5,824 nucleotides of DNA from assembly GCA_017390225.1 (NCBI GenBank), contig JAFPCL010000216.1, positions 1-5,824 on the forward strand, given 5' to 3'. Of this stretch, positions 5,467 through 5,824 are shown in pieces (the first letter of the stretch is position 1; every line of letters begins with the position of its first letter). A program made the translations under genes and the position numbers. Source of the DNA: Clostridia bacterium (GTDB taxonomy: Bacteria > Bacillota > Clostridia > CAKSNL01 > HGM11501). Under the pieces are notes generated by a model that was given only the letters and a program-made list of their open reading frames with translations, was not told where the DNA came from and did not search any database.

Positions 5467-5528
5467 ACGCCCATGTGCGCTTTTTTTCGCGTATGCGAAA
5501 AAATAATCGCACGGGCAATGAAATCCAC
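5436..5528 (-). CDS. Possible 30-residue leader peptide
   Basis: A GTG-started frame inside the predicted leader encodes a 30-residue basic peptide (VDFIARAIIFSHTRKKAH..., ending SLPY) and stops with TGA inside the downstream hairpin. GAGGAG (5553-5558) is 24 nt before the GTG. The gap contains an 8-bp hairpin that, if folded, would bring the ribosome site within about 4 unpaired nucleotides of the start. An in-frame ATG at 5474 has no ribosome site. No family is recognised, and there is no run of one amino acid's codons as in classic attenuation leaders. It may be a chance frame. Confidence 0.2.
   Translation of the reverse strand: MDFIARAIIFSHTRKKAHMGVKISYHSLPY
5469..5516 (-). promoter_or_regulatory. 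Long structured hairpin in the methyltransferase leader
   Basis: GCCC plus GTGCG (5469-5472, 5475-5479) pair with CGCAC plus GGGC (5508-5512, 5513-5516) with a two-base bulge. Inside, TTTTTTCGC (5482-5490) pairs with GCGAAAAAA (5495-5503) across a 4-nt loop. This is a strong two-part stem in the transcript from the - strand promoter. It does not match a riboswitch class I recognise. Confidence 0.5.
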
Positions 5529-5531
5529 CGG

Positions 5532-5551
5532 CGATAACGTGTACGTTATCG
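5532..5551. promoter_or_regulatory. Near-palindrome just downstream of the transcription start
   Basis: CGATAACG-TGTA-CGTTATCG, an 8-bp perfect dyad with a 4-nt centre, about 12-30 nt downstream of the predicted - strand start site. As DNA it could be a repressor operator; as RNA it is a 5' hairpin that may protect the transcript. It lies between a purine-rich GAGGAG and the possible leader peptide start. Confidence 0.45.
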
Positions 5552-5569
5552 TCTCCTCTGATTCTTTTT

Positions 5570-5598
5570 ATTATAACAGATTTTTAAGTAAGGTGCAA
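5570..5598 (-). promoter_or_regulatory. Sigma-A type promoter for the methyltransferase-tsaE-tsaB-rpiB unit
   Basis: On the - strand, TTGCAC (5593-5598) and a perfect TATAAT (5570-5575) are separated by 17 bp, with TG one base before the -10 (extended -10). The region upstream (about 5602-5645) is A/T-rich, as for an UP element, and includes the small dyad GAAATTTGGAATTTC (5602-5616). Transcription would start near 5563, giving a leader of about 185 nt. Confidence 0.78.
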
Positions 5599-5668
5599 GG
5601 GGAAATTTGGAATTTCAAAAGAAATTTAGATTTTTCAAAAACCAATTGACATAAAAAAAGAAAAAGGC

Positions 5669-5729
5669 GTGAATTCCCAAAGTAAATTCCACTTCAAATT
5701 CCACTGTGGAATTTACTTTGGGAATTCAC
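5669..5729. repeat. Perfect 24-bp inverted repeat, terminator-like on the - strand
   Basis: The arms 5669-5692 and 5706-5729 are exact reverse complements around a 13-nt loop. On the - strand the stem is followed by GCC, T5, C and T7, the form of a strong intrinsic terminator. On the + strand it is followed only by TCTTTTGA. No - strand gene enters from the right within the window, and the flanking promoters point away from it. It may therefore insulate divergent units, end an unseen - strand transcript, or be a mobile palindromic repeat. The decamer AAATTCCACT occurs twice (5684-5693, 5696-5705). Confidence 0.75.
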
Positions 5730-5743
5730 TCTTTTGATACCGC

Positions 5744-5761
5744 TTGCCACAAATATGGCAA
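5744..5761. promoter_or_regulatory. Candidate operator upstream of the rightward promoter
   Basis: TTGCCA-CAAATA-TGGCAA, a 6-bp dyad with a 6-nt centre ending 6 bp before the -35 box of the + strand promoter. The placement suits a regulator binding site, but the half-sites are short and chance is possible. Confidence 0.3.
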
Positions 5762-5767
5762 AATGCC

Positions 5768-5796
5768 TTGATTTATCCGCGGTTTTGTGGTATAAT
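5768..5796 (+). promoter_or_regulatory. Sigma-A type promoter for a gene beyond the right edge
   Basis: TTGATT (5768-5773), a 17-bp spacer and a perfect TATAAT (5791-5796) preceded by TGG (extended -10). Transcription would start near 5803. The window ends in GAGGGAA (5818-5824), probably the ribosome site of a + strand gene starting just outside, which would make it divergent from the methyltransferase unit. Confidence 0.75.
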
Positions 5797-5824
5797 GACA
5801 CCATAGAATCGAGAAATGAGGGAA

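Noticed and set aside
5646..5669. TTGACA at 5646-5651 as a + strand -35 box
   Set aside because: A perfect -35 hexamer, but no -10-like sequence lies 16-18 bp downstream, where the long inverted repeat begins.

Overview
The window looks like chromosomal DNA from a Clostridia-type Bacillota. The evidence is Shine-Dalgarno driven, tightly packed housekeeping genes, an nrdR/tsaE/tsaB/rpiB gene set with low-GC Gram-positive sequence character, and strict sigma-A style promoters. The exact family cannot be fixed from sequence alone. No complete gene lies on the + strand. All seven intact genes are on the - strand and read from right to left.

Right end (5378-5824): an intergenic region of about 450 bp between two divergent promoters. 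The + strand promoter (5768-5796) fires out of the window towards a gene starting just past 5824. The - strand promoter (5570-5598) drives the genes in the window through a structured leader of about 185 nt. Between the promoters sits a perfect 24-bp inverted repeat (5669-5729) that resembles a terminator on the - strand.

First transcription unit (5377 to 2948, - strand): a class I SAM-dependent methyltransferase of unknown substrate, then tsaE and tsaB (tRNA t6A modification), then rpiB (sugar-phosphate isomerase). Spacings are 15 nt, 1 nt, and near zero (alternative ATGs). Two overlapping hairpins with T-tracts (2878-2938) follow rpiB.

Second group (2858 to 509, - strand): nrdR (ribonucleotide reductase repressor), an acyl-ACP thioesterase-like double-hotdog protein, and galK (galactokinase). 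They are joined by stop/start overlaps (TAATG, ATGATG), so they are probably co-translated. I found no convincing promoter between the hairpins and nrdR, so they may depend on read-through from rpiB.

Left end (1-508): non-coding, repeat-rich and decayed. An array of small hairpins separated by a conserved AATATCACT spacer runs from about 423 into the last codons of galK and supplies its stop codon. Before it lie an AT-rich foldback and a tandem heptamer. Positions 87-278 hold the C-terminal half of a YraN-like protein on the + strand without its N-terminal half, abutting what may be an unrelated - strand gene fragment.

I see no tRNA, rRNA, CRISPR array, transposase or defence system. The most unusual content is the spacer/hairpin array and its intrusion into galK, not a new protein system.
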